This document shows positions 10,301 to 17,362 of a stretch of 64,000 nt of DNA, piece after piece. Each line of letters opens with the position of its first letter. Position 1 is the stretch's first letter. This DNA is from CBDCUC01 sp965222485 (GTDB lineage: Bacteria; Pseudomonadota; Alphaproteobacteria; Rhizobiales; Hyphomicrobiaceae). The DNA is taken from assembly GCA_965222485.1 (NCBI GenBank), contig CBDCUC010000040.1, positions 1,240,001-1,304,000 on the forward strand, given 5' to 3'. The notes under the pieces are model-generated. The model searched no databases and had not been told where the DNA came from. It worked only from the letters and a program-made list of their open reading frames with translations. The translations under genes and the position numbers were made by a program.

Positions 10301-11627
10301 TGTGCGGACACAGGATACTCTTCGGTTTTCCTGTCGTGCCAGACGTCATGACAGCGTATGCAAGGTTGTCGGGGCCGTGCGTGGCATTAGGCGCGCCCGA
10401 TTGTTCTGAGGCCTCCTCTGCGAGGTCCTCGCCCTGGTCTTTGTCGAGCAAAATATGCTTGCGGTTTGTTCGCCATTGCTCAGGTAATCGCGACGCCAGG
10501 TTTGACGTCGTGAGTACGCTTAGAGGTTCCGCGCTATTCAGAATTTCGCGCAATAGCGTTGCGGGCGTCGTGGGGTCCAGCGGCAGGTAAGCACCACCGG
10601 CTTTTAGTGTCGCGAGCATGGCGACGACCATGTCAATGCTGGTAGGCATCAGGATCGCCACGATCGTATCCGGTCGGCATCCTAACTCGATGAGCCGCAT
10701 TGCAAGGAAGTCCGACTTAAAGTCGAGTTCGGAGAGCGTCAGGCAGCGGTCCGGTTCATGCAGCGCAGGTGCATCGGGTGATTTCCTGGCTGCCGCGCGA
10801 AAGAGTTGATCGATACATTGGTCGATGGGGTAGTCTTCGTGTGTGCCGACTAAAATAGATGTGGGCAGGTTTGCCAGATCCGCTTCGATCGTTTTTGACA
10901 TGAGGGCCAGAAGAGACTGGCGCTGGGCATTGAGATAGAAGTGTCCACCGTCAAACACGATGCGCTTGAAATCTGCGGTCGTGAATTTTCTCCAGCCGTC
11001 AAGATCGGATGGGTGAAGCAAAGTGTCCTCGCGGCCGCCAAGTGCGGTGATCGGACATTGAATCTGTTCTCCTGCCGGTACAGTCCATGTTTCGGCGAGC
11101 TGAAAATCAGCACGTAGCGGTGGCAGGATAAGCTGGCGCAGTTCTGGCGATCTTTCCGTTTTCTCAGGTATGAGACCCAGCTCGGAAACCGTGGCAAAGA
11201 GGTCATGGTCACTTAGCGTATGGGTATTTTGAGTTGTTGGCGTCTCCTCCGGTGCAGCATAGGCGGAAAGGAACAGGCGCATGGGTGCGTCCAGCCCAAC
11301 TTCGCGAAGCCTAAGCGCGGTAGCGAAACCAACAAGTGCGCCAACGCTGTGGCCGAAAAACGCGAACGGGCGATCGAGAAGCGGTGGTAGTGCCGTAACA
11401 AGACTTTCTGTCAGTTCCGGCATATGCGTCAGTGCAGGCTCGCTGTAACGAGACCCGCGCCCGGGCAATGAAACAGTGATAACCTCGACAAATTCGGGTA
11501 GTTCGTGTTCCCAATTTCTATACGCCTGCGGGCCGCCGCCGCCATGGGGAAAGCAGATCAAGCGTACTTTTGCGTTTGGTTTGGGATTAGGACAGTGAAA
11601 CCATGGCGAGAACGGAGAATTCGTCAT
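4341..11627 (-). CDS. Hybrid NRPS-PKS megasynthase, TE-A-T-KS-AT-KR-ACP; candidate onium-acid (glycine betaine/DMSP) extender
   Basis: 2,428 aa from the ATG at 11627; residues here are numbered from an in-frame TTG seven codons upstream. TE 12-255 (Ser101 in GHSVG, Asp208, His236). A domain ~270-790 (TSGTTGKPKS at 435-444, K777 in ATGKLDR). Carrier with Ser845 in GGHSL. KS 907-1335 (Cys1081, His1216, His1256). AT 1433-1730 (Ser1526 in GHSLGEY; SAFH 1624-1627, malonyl-type). KR with TGGLGRIG at 2064-2071 and catalytic S/Y2229/N2233. ACP Ser2381 in GGDSL. There is no condensation, DH, ER or methyltransferase domain, and no C-terminal TE. The A-domain pocket, aligned by eye to GrsA, is I475 F476 W479 F519 Y546 N548 D572 D580 I581 K777, so the amino-binding Asp is Ile. 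This argues for a non-amino-acid, cationic starter. The predicted product is a beta-hydroxy acid extended by one malonyl unit. The start codon's RBS is weak. No phosphopantetheinyl transferase lies nearby. Confidence 0.92.
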   Translation of the reverse strand: MTNSPFSPWFHCPNPKPNAKVRLICFPHGGGGPQAYRNWEHELPEFVEVITVSLPGRGSRYSEPALTHMPELTESLVTALPPLLDRPFAFFGHSVGALVGFATALRLREVGLDAPMRLFLSAYAAPEETPTTQNTHTLSDHDLFATVSELGLIPEKTERSPELRQLILPPLRADFQLAETWTVPAGEQIQCPITALGGREDTLLHPSDLDGWRKFTTADFKRIVFDGGHFYLNAQRQSLLALMSKTIEADLANLPTSILVGTHEDYPIDQCIDQLFRAAARKSPDAPALHEPDRCLTLSELDFKSDFLAMRLIELGCRPDTIVAILMPTSIDMVVAMLATLKAGGAYLPLDPTTPATLLREILNSAEPLSVLTTSNLASRLPEQWRTNRKHILLDKDQGEDLAEEASEQSGAPNATHGPDNLAYAVMTSGTTGKPKSILCPHTGAVNSYWWRFIHLPYGEDEREACNIFFVWEILRPLLQGRPAYIIPDDTIYDPRRLIKFLRHNRITRVLFTPSLLGQILNATDETLKKDLSHLRFVYLNGEVVTANLVERFAERLPHVALINDYSISECHDIATMQLQPSAPAAEKKFAPVGRPMSNVRVYILDESLQPVPRGVEGEIYVAGPTLAQGYLKAPELTAERFLPDPFQRGRTRMFRTGDVGRAGTNGTIEINGRAKFMVKIRGYSVVPAAVESVISSHPDVSAAAVVAIDDPNTSQPDRIVAYVAGSTEKPNTSKILELRAYLKERLPHYAVPSRIFTVDALPICPATGKLDRNQLIRLRQKAASQPTQVSEILTGAAAPKKHDELTLQGDITQIWNELLGVPPTEPTDNFFDLGGHSLKAVELVLAIEERFGVSCSVVDIYNHPTLAAFTQSLANSLAAHSPTGHKTPTIKTSHSQSGQIAVIGMSCRLPGANSPEELWRNLLDGRDCLTHFTQNELRNAGVPDDLINDKDYINIGATLSDVSGFEPAFWGLSEREAVLMDPQHRLFLECCWHALEDAGIPPGANNHNDIGIFAGCYLPSYLVHHLGAQHLLDARDPTTFHLAEVGNDKDYLASRAAYHLNLTGPALNVQTSCSTGLVAVAEAVNALRSGRCRAALAGASSITFPQAGYRHVNGHINARSGKCRTFDAASDGTILGDGVGVVILKRLEDARADGDNIQAVIKGVAVNNDGAQRAGFSAPGVEGQTDVITSALDDAGLSADTISFVEAHGTGTQIGDPIEVRALTNAFRKSTTRVGYCALGSIKSNIGHSNIAAGIAGFIKTVLALKHKHLPPQKNYAEPNPQLQLATSPFFIPTARLELQQKKDVPLRAGVSSFGIGGTNAHIVVEEAKESPAIDHAKPRDDEPKPPHVLIMSAKTSESLRAMRENLADHLAAHPEQNVADVAAMLQTGRRHFTHRLAITADTIEAAEKALRTAVIPAGPADNSKIAFFFPGQGTQYPGMGATLYRTYPQFAEAFNSCADLFKPLIAYDLRDLFNEQTAHNLLTDPLGLQPAILSIEYALARMLMSWGLVPSAVIGHSLGEYAAASIAGIMTFADAAQLVATRAEAMGACGKGAMVSLATDIQTVQALIEQHAGICIAATNSDRDVVISGPPRKIDEIENAAHQASISSRRLNTKSAFHSPQMTPAAEKIAAAAADIDWRSPDIPMYSNLTGQILTKRDLDGGRYWCDQMLAPVRFKQCVTRLLDAHQNLVCLEVGPGRSLSSFVAKIARKRKHPHAVALPLMHCARQGAEESTDALPKALAHTWQRGVDLNWRSIHSDQRAKRVALPAYPFARRRCWPTHDVAANRPLDRDTRPTLQNPESKLAPENRLFTPSWKRVPLNVINTDMPMQRWLLLLESEGAAGQLGRAVSERLRQLGHDVAELYRGTISENGSTGARDTWTEAADAVREDLEVGNGRPPNILYLWSLGKCTRSSPTAFDTVSPLIGLIQHLAQLPASAMPSLWVVGANGVAVIDEPVDASSSSLIAPVIVSSQEYPGLAARYMDIDLASDGDSADISILAERLLGECTATKPRGEAVLAIRGRHGFVESYQPIACKPELARREGRALLDKGAYIITGGLGRIGLSLTSHLCRNGCKVVVTSREPIPNVNEWPSLIAATSTPSDLRERLCKLIKINDGPGHLTILTGDVGDPDALQCILRQTNGRFGHISGVFHLAGLAELQYIPDTTPDTVLHEFRSKVDGTVNLSRAIAQLAQETQAQPGFVVLFSSLAAQFGGLGMTAYAAANRFMDAFALQQNESGDTRWTTINWDDWSFAYDKQQVSAYKKTRAHLAMSPEEGLAALETILAMSDTSQVFVATTDPVVRATRWLDRSNRESLDSTINRFSQSFPDSRTREAIDNALSPLEEIVRTAYVRILGASNIGHDDDFFDLGGDSLLATQIVMELTGKLPPEVQLRISDVFDYPTIRALAAHIASGPYEDTPATGMGAN

Positions 11628-12135
11628 CTGTGAAATTTTGGCGGCCAAGTAGCGATCATGTTGTGGGTATTACCTGTTCCGTTGCATCCGAATTGATTGC
11701 TGAAGGGATTTGCACCACCTCAGGCTTCTGCTCCGGTCTGACGGGTCAGACTAGGATGCACGAGCGCAGGTAGCGGTCAACATGCAAACCCGTCGGAGTT
11801 TAGGTGATCGCAGGGTTTTTAAGCGGTATCAGTCTGTCAGGACACACACGGTGTTTCCTGAAACCATCCGGCGTTTCAGGTTTGCCGGTTCATATGGCAA
11901 CTCAGGTTCCGGAGATAAACCGTTACGCTGCGCGAAAAGAACCTTATTTGTTGTTGGGGATGAGGCATGCGCTCGGCTCATGCGTCGCGTATGCGAGGTG
12001 CCGCCGCAAGATAGTCACCGGATCGCAAAGATCCAGGGGGCGTGCGCCCTGCTGCATGTCGGACATTGGGCACGCTCAGACGAAACCAGGGTGGTGGTGA
12101 GCCATTGCCGTATTGGGGAGTATCCCGTGTGTAAG
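11628..12135. other. Intergenic region, no gene recognised
   Basis: 508 bp separate the megasynthase start from the stop of the diguanylate cyclase gene, both on the minus strand. A plus-strand open frame crosses it but runs into the downstream gene antisense, has no family resemblance and an Arg/His-rich composition typical of noncoding frames. The region should hold the megasynthase promoter and includes the palindrome at 11736. I saw no RNA gene. Confidence 0.6.
11736..11751. promoter_or_regulatory. Perfect 7-2-7 palindrome upstream of the megasynthase
   Basis: GTCTGAC-GG-GTCAGAC is a perfect inverted repeat about 110 bp upstream of the megasynthase start. The size suits a dimeric repressor operator (TetR, GntR or MarR class), but no such regulator gene is adjacent. 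Role inferred from position and symmetry. Confidence 0.35.
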
Positions 12136-13755
12136 CTAGTCCGTGTTGTTGGACACCGCCAGGGGGTCGGGACAATACTGCAAGGGCTCACCGGTTCTGC
12201 TTTCGAGTTTGACCACACGATTTCTGCCTAGTGCTTTGGCCTGGTAGAGTGCGTTGTCAGCCATTTGCATGATGCTGTGTAACGTATCTCCGGCTTCTGG
12301 GTAGGTGGCGGCGCCCGCTGAAATTGTGATGCTCGGTAATGTCTCGCTGCCGTATCGAACTTTCATTGCTCCAATTTTTGCCAGGAGTTCCATCGTTTGG
12401 CGGACGGCCACATCTGCCGGAGCATTCGGGAGAAGGATTGCGAATTCTTCGCCACCCATGCGACAGACGACATCTTCAGCGCGGAAGTGATCGACAATTT
12501 CCCGTGCGACGCTCTTCAAGACGATATCGCCTGCGTCATGGCCAAAGTTGTCATTGAATTTTTTGAAGTGATCGACATCCAAAACGATTATCGATCCTCT
12601 TTCGTGGGTGTGTGAGGCGCGTCCGATCTCGCGGTTGGCGCGCTCGATGAAGTGGCGGCGATTGAACAGGTTAGTCAGTGAATCGCGAATTGATTGTGTC
12701 TTGAGTTCTTGGCGTAAACGTACATTGGCGATAGCAAGGCTGATCTGTTCGGCACATTTGCAGGCAATGGAAAACCTGCGCTCGCAATAGTTAGACGGGT
12801 TATCCGCGTTCTCACACTTTGGAACGATATGCAGCAAGCCGACCGTTTCGCCGTGCGCAAGGATCGGTATGCAGAAATAGCGGGTAGAAGATGGTGCAAG
12901 CGGGTTGACCTTGGCGTGGTCGCATTCAAACAACCAGCCGTCGGACCCAAAATGGTAAGGTCGTCCCTGCCGCAGACCCCAGCAATCGTCTGGTTGAATA
13001 TCACAGGGCTGAATGTCGAGATTCCAGGAACATTCGGGAGTAAGGACATCCCTTGAGTTGTTGTAGATATATAGAACACCGGAAGAGTGCGGGATCAGGC
13101 GCATGAGGTAGGCGCATACGACATCGTTGAGTTCCTGCATTGCTTTGCACGAATGCAACCAGTGGTTCAGACCGGATAACAACGCTTCTTCAGTATTTCG
13201 GGCTTCTTCCGCCAGTAATGCCCGCTTTGTTTCCAGCTCTGCTTGCTCTGCCCGCTTTGTTGCGACGCTCAGTTCTTCTTCTCGGTTCTTCCATTTTGTG
13301 AGTTCTGAGCAGATCTCAACCACATGTCCATCTGCGCTGCGTGTGGCGCGCCGCAAGATCCATCGGCCGTCGGCGAATTTGACACAAGCTTCGATCTTTC
13401 CATCATTGGAAAATGTAGACTGGCTTTTTTTCCACGTTTCGGCGGGTTGGCCTTCGGTGTCCCAGACGCCGCGCTCAAGGCCTATATTCAGGACGTTTTC
13501 GAAGGGTGTCCCAGTGTGCAGCACATCCGCAAGGCCTTTGTGTAAATCACGGAAGGGTTGATTGCAGAACATCAGATTGTGGCGGTTATCGAAAACAGCA
13601 AGTCCGTCTTCAAAAGTCTCGACGAAGACTTGCGAGACTTTTGTCGATATGGCTAGCGACGACTCAGACTGCGTCGCGCATTGTTTGCCAGATCCGGGGC
13701 GTCGCACAACCTTGTGCGCCGGGCGGATTTTTCTTTGGGCTTCGACCTTTGTCAT
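12136..13755 (-). CDS. Diguanylate cyclase with PAS and GAF sensor domains
   Basis: A 539-aa soluble signalling enzyme that makes cyclic di-GMP from two GTP. Residues ~40-150 form a PAS-like domain (FEDGLAVFDNRHNLMFCNQP). A short coiled coil rich in Glu, Ala and Lys follows at ~155-190, then a GAF-like domain at ~195-350, and a GGDEF domain at ~360-520 beginning at the LTNLFNRRHF segment. The active-site loop is GGEEF at 434-438. An RAED inhibitory I-site lies five residues upstream, so product feedback inhibition is expected. There is no EAL domain and no transmembrane segment. The ATG at 13755 has GTGAGA upstream. It stands alone. Cyclic di-GMP could control the adhesin or RTX secretion genes in this window, but no sequence link was found. 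Confidence 0.93.
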   Translation of the reverse strand: MTKVEAQRKIRPAHKVVRRPGSGKQCATQSESSLAISTKVSQVFVETFEDGLAVFDNRHNLMFCNQPFRDLHKGLADVLHTGTPFENVLNIGLERGVWDTEGQPAETWKKSQSTFSNDGKIEACVKFADGRWILRRATRSADGHVVEICSELTKWKNREEELSVATKRAEQAELETKRALLAEEARNTEEALLSGLNHWLHSCKAMQELNDVVCAYLMRLIPHSSGVLYIYNNSRDVLTPECSWNLDIQPCDIQPDDCWGLRQGRPYHFGSDGWLFECDHAKVNPLAPSSTRYFCIPILAHGETVGLLHIVPKCENADNPSNYCERRFSIACKCAEQISLAIANVRLRQELKTQSIRDSLTNLFNRRHFIERANREIGRASHTHERGSIIVLDVDHFKKFNDNFGHDAGDIVLKSVAREIVDHFRAEDVVCRMGGEEFAILLPNAPADVAVRQTMELLAKIGAMKVRYGSETLPSITISAGAATYPEAGDTLHSIMQMADNALYQAKALGRNRVVKLESRTGEPLQYCPDPLAVSNNTD

Positions 13756-13993
13756 GAGATCTCACGTTTGGATGGAAGATACGGCAGCATCGAAGGCCAA
13801 GGGACGTCTTGGTCAGTTCTATCGTCATCGTAGGTTTGTTTGATTAAGGCTCTACTTCAGAGTCATGGGTCGTTTAGAGGACCGTAGGCATGTTGGCATT
13901 GATTTAAAGACGCCTAACTGCTCACCGGCTTTTCCAGGGCGCGCGCATGATTATGACAGTATGTTATTTTGGCTTGCCGGTTTGATTACCGTG

Positions 13994-14953
13994 CTAGTCG
14001 TCGCACTCGACTTCGATCGTAGTGCCGGCGGAGGGTACGAATTTTCGGCAGTCGACTTCCGCGGGAGCGGACTCTTGGGGGCTCTCCACTGCCGGCTCGT
14101 CGCGTGAGGTGGCATCGGAGACCAGCGCTAGCCGTGAGCGAGCTTCGTCGCGGGCGTAAAGTTCCTCGATAGATTTCGCGCGCGTCGCTATCGCCTGTTC
14201 GTAGCGCGCTTTGGCTGCTTCATATTTTTCTTCATCTTCCAGAATTTTGCCGAGTAATAGGAGGGCGGCCGCATATTGCTTCCTGTGCGTCAGCGCTTTC
14301 TCGGCGGTCTGCCGGGCGTCTTGATTGCGATGTTGGCGAAACAATACGATCGCGCGGGCGTAGTAGGCGCTGGCATTATCGGATTCGTTTTCAATTGCCT
14401 GGTTTGCAAAATCAAGGGCGGCGGTTTGGTCGCCTAGATCGGATAAAACCAGTGCCTTTGCGGCCGTAAGTTTGTTTTTGGGTGGATCCAGCGTCGCGGC
14501 TTTATCAAGGTCAGCTAAGGCCTGTTCGGGCTTGCCTAGCCTGCGCAACATTAGAGACCTTTTATAATAACTCTCCCATTTGTCATTCTTCAGGCTGACG
14601 TATTGGTTTAGGTCCTTCATCGCTCCATCGTTGTCACCCAGGTCGTGGCGGACGACGGATCGGCTATAGAATGTGTCCGCATAACGTGGATGAAGCTTCG
14701 AAGCTGTAGTGAAGTCGGCGAGCGCTTTTTTGTAGTCGCCAGCGTTTCGATAGGACCAACCGCGATTGAAATAAGCGATGTAGTGTTGGCGTTTCGGCAG
14801 CCGCCTGCTCTTGAGAACACGTGTGCAGGCGGCCGCACTTTTGGCGCCGCTGCTGGCAGCGCAGCTTTTAAGGTCCTGTCTTATACCTGCAATTGTTGGC
14901 GTTGCGAGGGTGCAGACAAACAGAGTTAGGAACAGGACTAGGTGTGTGCGCAC
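13994..14953 (-). CDS. Secreted/periplasmic TPR-repeat protein
   Basis: A 319-aa protein with an N-terminal signal peptide (LVLFLTLFVCTLATPTIA) followed by a Cys-containing segment and about six tetratricopeptide repeats between ~55 and ~260 (for example YFNRGWSYRNAGDYKKALAD, FYSRSVVRHDLGDNDGAMKD, YYARAIVLFRQHRNQDARQT). The tail is acidic and contains two further Cys (DCRKF and VECDD), suggesting a disulfide. TPR arrays mediate protein-protein contacts; the partner is unknown. The GTG start at 14953 is supported by GGGAAGG eight bases upstream. Monocistronic, with 248 bp of noncoding sequence before the next gene. Confidence 0.85.
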   Translation of the reverse strand: MRTHLVLFLTLFVCTLATPTIAGIRQDLKSCAASSGAKSAAACTRVLKSRRLPKRQHYIAYFNRGWSYRNAGDYKKALADFTTASKLHPRYADTFYSRSVVRHDLGDNDGAMKDLNQYVSLKNDKWESYYKRSLMLRRLGKPEQALADLDKAATLDPPKNKLTAAKALVLSDLGDQTAALDFANQAIENESDNASAYYARAIVLFRQHRNQDARQTAEKALTHRKQYAAALLLLGKILEDEEKYEAAKARYEQAIATRAKSIEELYARDEARSRLALVSDATSRDEPAVESPQESAPAEVDCRKFVPSAGTTIEVECDD

Positions 14954-15201
14954 AATCTTGGCCTTCCCGTTAGCCCATCGACATATGTCGCACCGATCAT
15001 ACAGCGTGTTGTGGCCGGCGCCTTGTTACCAACGAGACAGTTTGCCTGACTGGAGTGTGTTAAGATACTGAACGCAATTTAGTCGGGCTTATGGGTCGTT
15101 TGCGTGCTCACACGATCATATTGCCGGTGGTGGCATTTGGCTCAGCGTGAGTGAATTACGCCGTGGGTTCTGTGACATTGCTGCATTAACTTAGGCGTGC
15201 C

Positions 15202-16138
15202 TTATCGCGACGCTGTTTGCTCGGGCTCGCCAATCCTGAAACGATGCGGGCCGAACACGCAGGTGATCGCCAGGATGATGCCGGAGACGGTGGCGATCAT
15301 GCCGGCGGCGCTCACCGCGTTTTCGGCCCCCAGCCACAATGGGCCATAGCCTGCCAAAATGTAACCCATGATGGCGGAGGCCGTGGCAAATGCAACGCTC
15401 CACAGCGCTTGCGATTCAAGCTCGTTTGTCATCAATCGCGCCGCAGCCGGCGGACAGATGAACATCGCGATGACGATGATTGAGCCCACTGCGTCAAAAG
15501 CGGCAACGGCCGAGACGGCGGCAACGACAACAAGGCCGAAACTCAGTAGTGCAGTCGGAATGCCAAGTGTGGCCGCGAAACTCTCATCAAATGTTGAGAG
15601 CTTAAGTGGTCGCCAAAAAACAATGGTCAATACCGTCACCAGAAGTGTCGACGACCGCCATGCGCGTGAGTTCGGGTGGCAATTGCTGTAACGCTTCGAT
15701 GTCTACCAACGAATGCCATCCCTCACCGGCAAGCCAGATCAGGCTTTCCAAGTTTCCATAAAGGGCATGTTCAACATCCAGGTGTACGCCGCTGGTGTCG
15801 GTTTGTTCGAGCAACAAGACACCTGCAGCAAAAACCGATGTGAACGTTACGCCCATTGCTGCGCCGGGTTCGATGCGGCCAAGCCTCTTGATCGCTTCAA
15901 TGAGCAAGACCGACACGATGGCCGCAGCGGCTGCACCTATCATCATCGGCCAGGTGGAAACGACGCCGGTCACCAGGAAGGCCGCAACGATACCAGGCAG
16001 GACGACGTGGCTGATTGCGTCTCCAATGAGTGCCTGACGGCGAAGCAGGAGGAAATTGCCCGGCAATGCGCACGCGATCGAGGCCAGAATGCCGATCAGC
16101 AGTGGTGTCAGGCTTAACTGTACAAATTCACTGCCCAA
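15202..16138 (-). pseudogene. Second permease of the metal ABC importer (TroD/SitD/MntB type), frameshifted
   Basis: Two overlapping frames together make one ABC-3 family permease of normal size (~300 aa). The 5' part (16138 to about 15650) carries the start GSEFVQLSLTPLLIGILASI and continues to LPPELTRMAVVD. The 3' part, one frame over, begins near 15645 with LLVTVLTIVFWRPLKLSTFD and runs to GPHRFRIGEPEQ. The join lies at about 15640-15650 around GTCGACACTTCTGG. There one extra base, or two missing, breaks the frame; without the shift the TM helix would read continuously. Both halves keep family motifs, so the event is recent, or it is a sequencing error. No long homopolymer is present at the site. 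It starts 6 bp after the first permease. If real, the transporter must rely on one permease or be inactive. Confidence 0.8.
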
Positions 16139-16144
16139 TTTCGT

Positions 16145-17356
16145 CTAATCTCCTGCAGGTGCGAGAGGTCCGAGGCGGCTGTCGATTTCGGCCATCTGAT
16201 CTTTTGTGAGAAGTGTTTCAATCGGCGTTAGACCGTCATAGTGGGAAAAAACAGCGCCGTCCTGATAGAGGCGCCGGGCAATGTCCCATCGCTTTTCGTC
16301 GAGTAAAGCTTTGGCTGCTTGGGCTCGCCCAAGATCGGTAGGGACACCGTCGGGACGTATAAGCTGGGAGCGGCGTAAGACGGAGAGCGTAAGGCGGTCG
16401 AAGATCGGTTCTGAATGGGCCAGCGCGAGAAGACCTTGTCGGCGGTGTACGTCTAACTGAAACCTGCGGGCGCGTATGAGAGAGGCAAGAACGCCGCGAT
16501 GGGGTGCAAGCAGGAGCGAGACAAGAAATATGCTTGCGCAGACCAGCACGATAATTGGGCCGGTCGGCATATTGGGTGCAGAAGCTGACATTGCTGCGCC
16601 GACGTAACCTGACAGCCCGCCAACGACACCGGCAATGACCACCACGTAGTCGGTTCTGTCGCTCCAGAAGCGCGCGGTGACCGGCGGTATGATCAACATC
16701 GCGACGATCAAAATCAGTCCGACAAGTTTCAACCCGATTACGGTGACGGCCAGAACGAGACCCATCATGATCAGGTCCCACCGGCGTACGTTAAGTCCTG
16801 TTGCGGCAGCAAACTCCTTGTCGAATGTAACGAGTGTTAGGGGACGCAAAAATGCATAGACCATTGCCAATGCCAGGGCGCCGCCTATTGCAATAGTGAG
16901 TGCGTCCTGAAACAACATCCCGGCAGTGGAGCCGAGCAGGAAACTTTCAAGTCCCGCCTGTTTGCCGGACGACATCGTCTGGATGACGGTTAGTAGGACG
17001 ATGCCGAAACCGAAAAAGACAGACAGGACGGCACCGATGGCGGCGTCTTCGGAAAGCCGTGTGCGGTGTGCGATCCACTCGACGATGATGAGGCCAATCC
17101 CGGCCGAGATTGCAGAACCTATCAGAAGGCCGGCGAGGTTGCGGCCGTCGCCGCCAAATAGAACCATGACAATGAAAGCCAGGCCGACACCGGGCAGGGT
17201 CGCATGGGCGATCGCATCGCTGACCAGGGCGCGTTTTCTTAAAAACAGGAAGGTTCCCGTTCCACCTGCCGCCAGACCAAGAAGCGATGCGCCAATCGCG
17301 ACGAGCGCTGCGTTGTAGCCAGATTGAAGAAGTAGTGCGTCAAAGAAAGCAGACAT
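16145..17356 (-). CDS. Metal ABC transporter permease with C-terminal winged-helix extension (TroC/SitC type)
   Basis: A 403-aa inner-membrane permease for divalent metal uptake. Residues ~10-285 contain eight to nine hydrophobic helices and the ABC-3 signature segments FLFLRKRALVSDAIAHATLP and the loop LRPLTLVTFDKEFAAATGL. The last ~110 residues are hydrophilic and resemble the DtxR-like winged-helix extension seen in some TroC/MntC permeases (LTLSVLRRSQLIRPDGVPTD). Starts 6 bp after the ATPase gene and is followed 6 bp later by the frameshifted second permease. It pairs with the ATPase and binding protein upstream; expression is expected to be controlled by Mur at the 19.3-kb operators. Confidence 0.9.
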   Translation of the reverse strand: MSAFFDALLLQSGYNAALVAIGASLLGLAAGGTGTFLFLRKRALVSDAIAHATLPGVGLAFIVMVLFGGDGRNLAGLLIGSAISAGIGLIIVEWIAHRTRLSEDAAIGAVLSVFFGFGIVLLTVIQTMSSGKQAGLESFLLGSTAGMLFQDALTIAIGGALALAMVYAFLRPLTLVTFDKEFAAATGLNVRRWDLIMMGLVLAVTVIGLKLVGLILIVAMLIIPPVTARFWSDRTDYVVVIAGVVGGLSGYVGAAMSASAPNMPTGPIIVLVCASIFLVSLLLAPHRGVLASLIRARRFQLDVHRRQGLLALAHSEPIFDRLTLSVLRRSQLIRPDGVPTDLGRAQAAKALLDEKRWDIARRLYQDGAVFSHYDGLTPIETLLTKDQMAEIDSRLGPLAPAGD

Positions 17357-17362
17357 ATTGGT

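Noticed and set aside
11782..12231. 149-codon plus-strand frame upstream of the megasynthase
   Set aside because: Runs antisense into the diguanylate cyclase gene; composition and lack of motifs fit noncoding sequence.
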